A stretch of 13,866 nt of DNA from contig DFGL01000023.1 of NCBI GenBank assembly GCA_002371215.1, positions 1 to 13,866 on the forward strand, given 5' to 3'. The stretch is from Ruminococcaceae bacterium UBA3751. GTDB taxonomy: Bacteria > Bacillota > Clostridia > Oscillospirales > Acutalibacteraceae. Below, piece by piece: positions 13,454-13,866 of the stretch (position 1 is the first letter of the stretch; each line of letters starts with the position of its first letter). The position numbers were made by a program, and so were the translations under genes. Below the pieces are notes generated by a model, which saw only the letters and a list, made by a program, of their open reading frames with translations, ran no database searches and had not been told where the DNA came from.

Positions 13454-13866
13454 TTATTCCTCGTCGTCGGTAAACTGGCTCATAACCTTAAGGCTTCCGC
13501 TGTTAAGGTCACGGATATCGCTGATACCGTATTTCATCATAACAAGTCTTGTAAGTCCTAAGCCAAAGGCAAAGCCCGTGTATTCATCGGGGTCAATTCC
13601 GCCCATACGAAGCACTTCGGGATGAATCATACCGCAGGGGCAAAGTTCAAGCCAGCCGCTGTGCTTACAGGAGGAACAGCCCTCACCGCCGCAGATAAGG
13701 CAGCTTATATCAAGCTCAAAGCCGGGTTCAACGAAGGGGAAGAAGCCCGGGCGGAGGCGAACCTTTATATCTCTTTGGAATACTTCTGAAAGCATCGTTT
13801 TCATAAAGTAAATAAGGTTGGAAATTGAAATATCCTTGTCCACCATCATACCCTCCATCTGGAAGA
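13454..13866 (-). CDS. pheS: Phenylalanine--tRNA ligase alpha subunit, C-terminal part (5' end outside window)
   Basis: The open frame runs off the right edge. The visible 136 residues begin FQMEGMMVDKDISISNL, the conserved class II segment (usually FHQxEGxxVD). Met at 13858 is therefore internal and not a start, and the frame extends to the edge. Next come RLRPGFFPFVEPGFELDI, the motif-2-like core of the Phe site, and FAFGLGLTRLVMMKYGI, the motif-3 arginine that contacts ATP. Between them is a cysteine-rich segment, CLICGGEGCSSCKHSGW then LCPCGMIHPEVL. CxxC...CxxC insertions of this kind are familiar in Firmicutes PheS and may bind zinc. The protein ends GSLKVMSQFTDDEE. It is the catalytic subunit; pheT follows 19 nt downstream. 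Any T-box leader for pheST would lie beyond the right edge. Confidence 0.96.
   Translation of the reverse strand, partial: FQMEGMMVDKDISISNLIYFMKTMLSEVFQRDIKVRLRPGFFPFVEPGFELDISCLICGGEGCSSCKHSGWLELCPCGMIHPEVLRMGGIDPDEYTGFAFGLGLTRLVMMKYGISDIRDLNSGSLKVMSQFTDDEE

Noticed and set aside
13454..13858. A short complete gene of 134 residues starting at Met 13858
   Set aside because: The residues before that Met (FQ) continue the conserved PheS segment, so it is the 3' part of pheS cut by the window edge, not a small separate gene.
1..13866. CRISPR arrays, insertion sequences, prophage, toxin-antitoxin or other defence genes
   Set aside because: I saw no regularly spaced direct repeats, transposase or integrase motifs, or terminal inverted repeats. 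All coding capacity is explained by recognisable housekeeping, envelope or surface genes.

Overview
The window looks like a piece of chromosome from an anaerobic Firmicute of the class Clostridia, probably a gut Oscillospiraceae/Ruminococcus-like bacterium. The evidence is indirect: moderate GC, typical low-GC Gram-positive Shine-Dalgarno sequences (AAGGAG), a TTGAAA-17-TATAAT promoter, Clostridia-style PheS/PheT and TrpRS, stand-alone CDP-glycerol transferase paralogs, and a secreted Ig-like protein with the YNG...YKNN...G.GNYTG modules common in clostridial surface proteins. I cannot name genus or species from sequence alone.

Left half, plus strand (1-7583): a tightly packed run of seven genes with gaps or overlaps of -8 to +22 nt, most likely one transcript. 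It holds the 3' end of glyA, two tandem CDP-glycerol:glycerophosphotransferase-like genes, a PLP-dependent aminotransferase of the 2-aminoadipate/MocR type, trpS, a cytoplasmic family 20 beta-N-acetylhexosaminidase, and a membrane-embedded M28 metallopeptidase. It ends at a strong hairpin (7597-7624). The genes mix one-carbon, amino-acid and translation functions with cell-envelope and glycan/peptide turnover, so I do not infer one dedicated pathway. Three of the starts (181, 1364, 4697) lack a clear Shine-Dalgarno and probably rely on translational coupling.

Right half, minus strand (13866 down to 7639): the 3' part of pheS followed by pheT, both subunits of phenylalanyl-tRNA synthetase, ending at a perfect 10-bp hairpin terminator. 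About 10 nt beyond that hairpin is an excellent sigma-A-type promoter for a single large secreted protein of 1105 residues (signal peptide, Big_2-like Ig domains, three YNG-type modules, and a very lysine-rich fibronectin-III-like C-terminus). This gene converges on the left-hand operon, and the 7597-7624 hairpin can serve both strands.

I see no mobile element, CRISPR array, tRNA/rRNA, riboswitch or attachment site. No intergenic stretch exceeds about 115 bases. The window is mainly ordinary chromosome. Its most unusual item is the M28 peptidase, whose catalytic domain appears to be interrupted twice by transmembrane hairpins. The divergent catalytic motif of the first CDP-glycerol transferase paralog is next.
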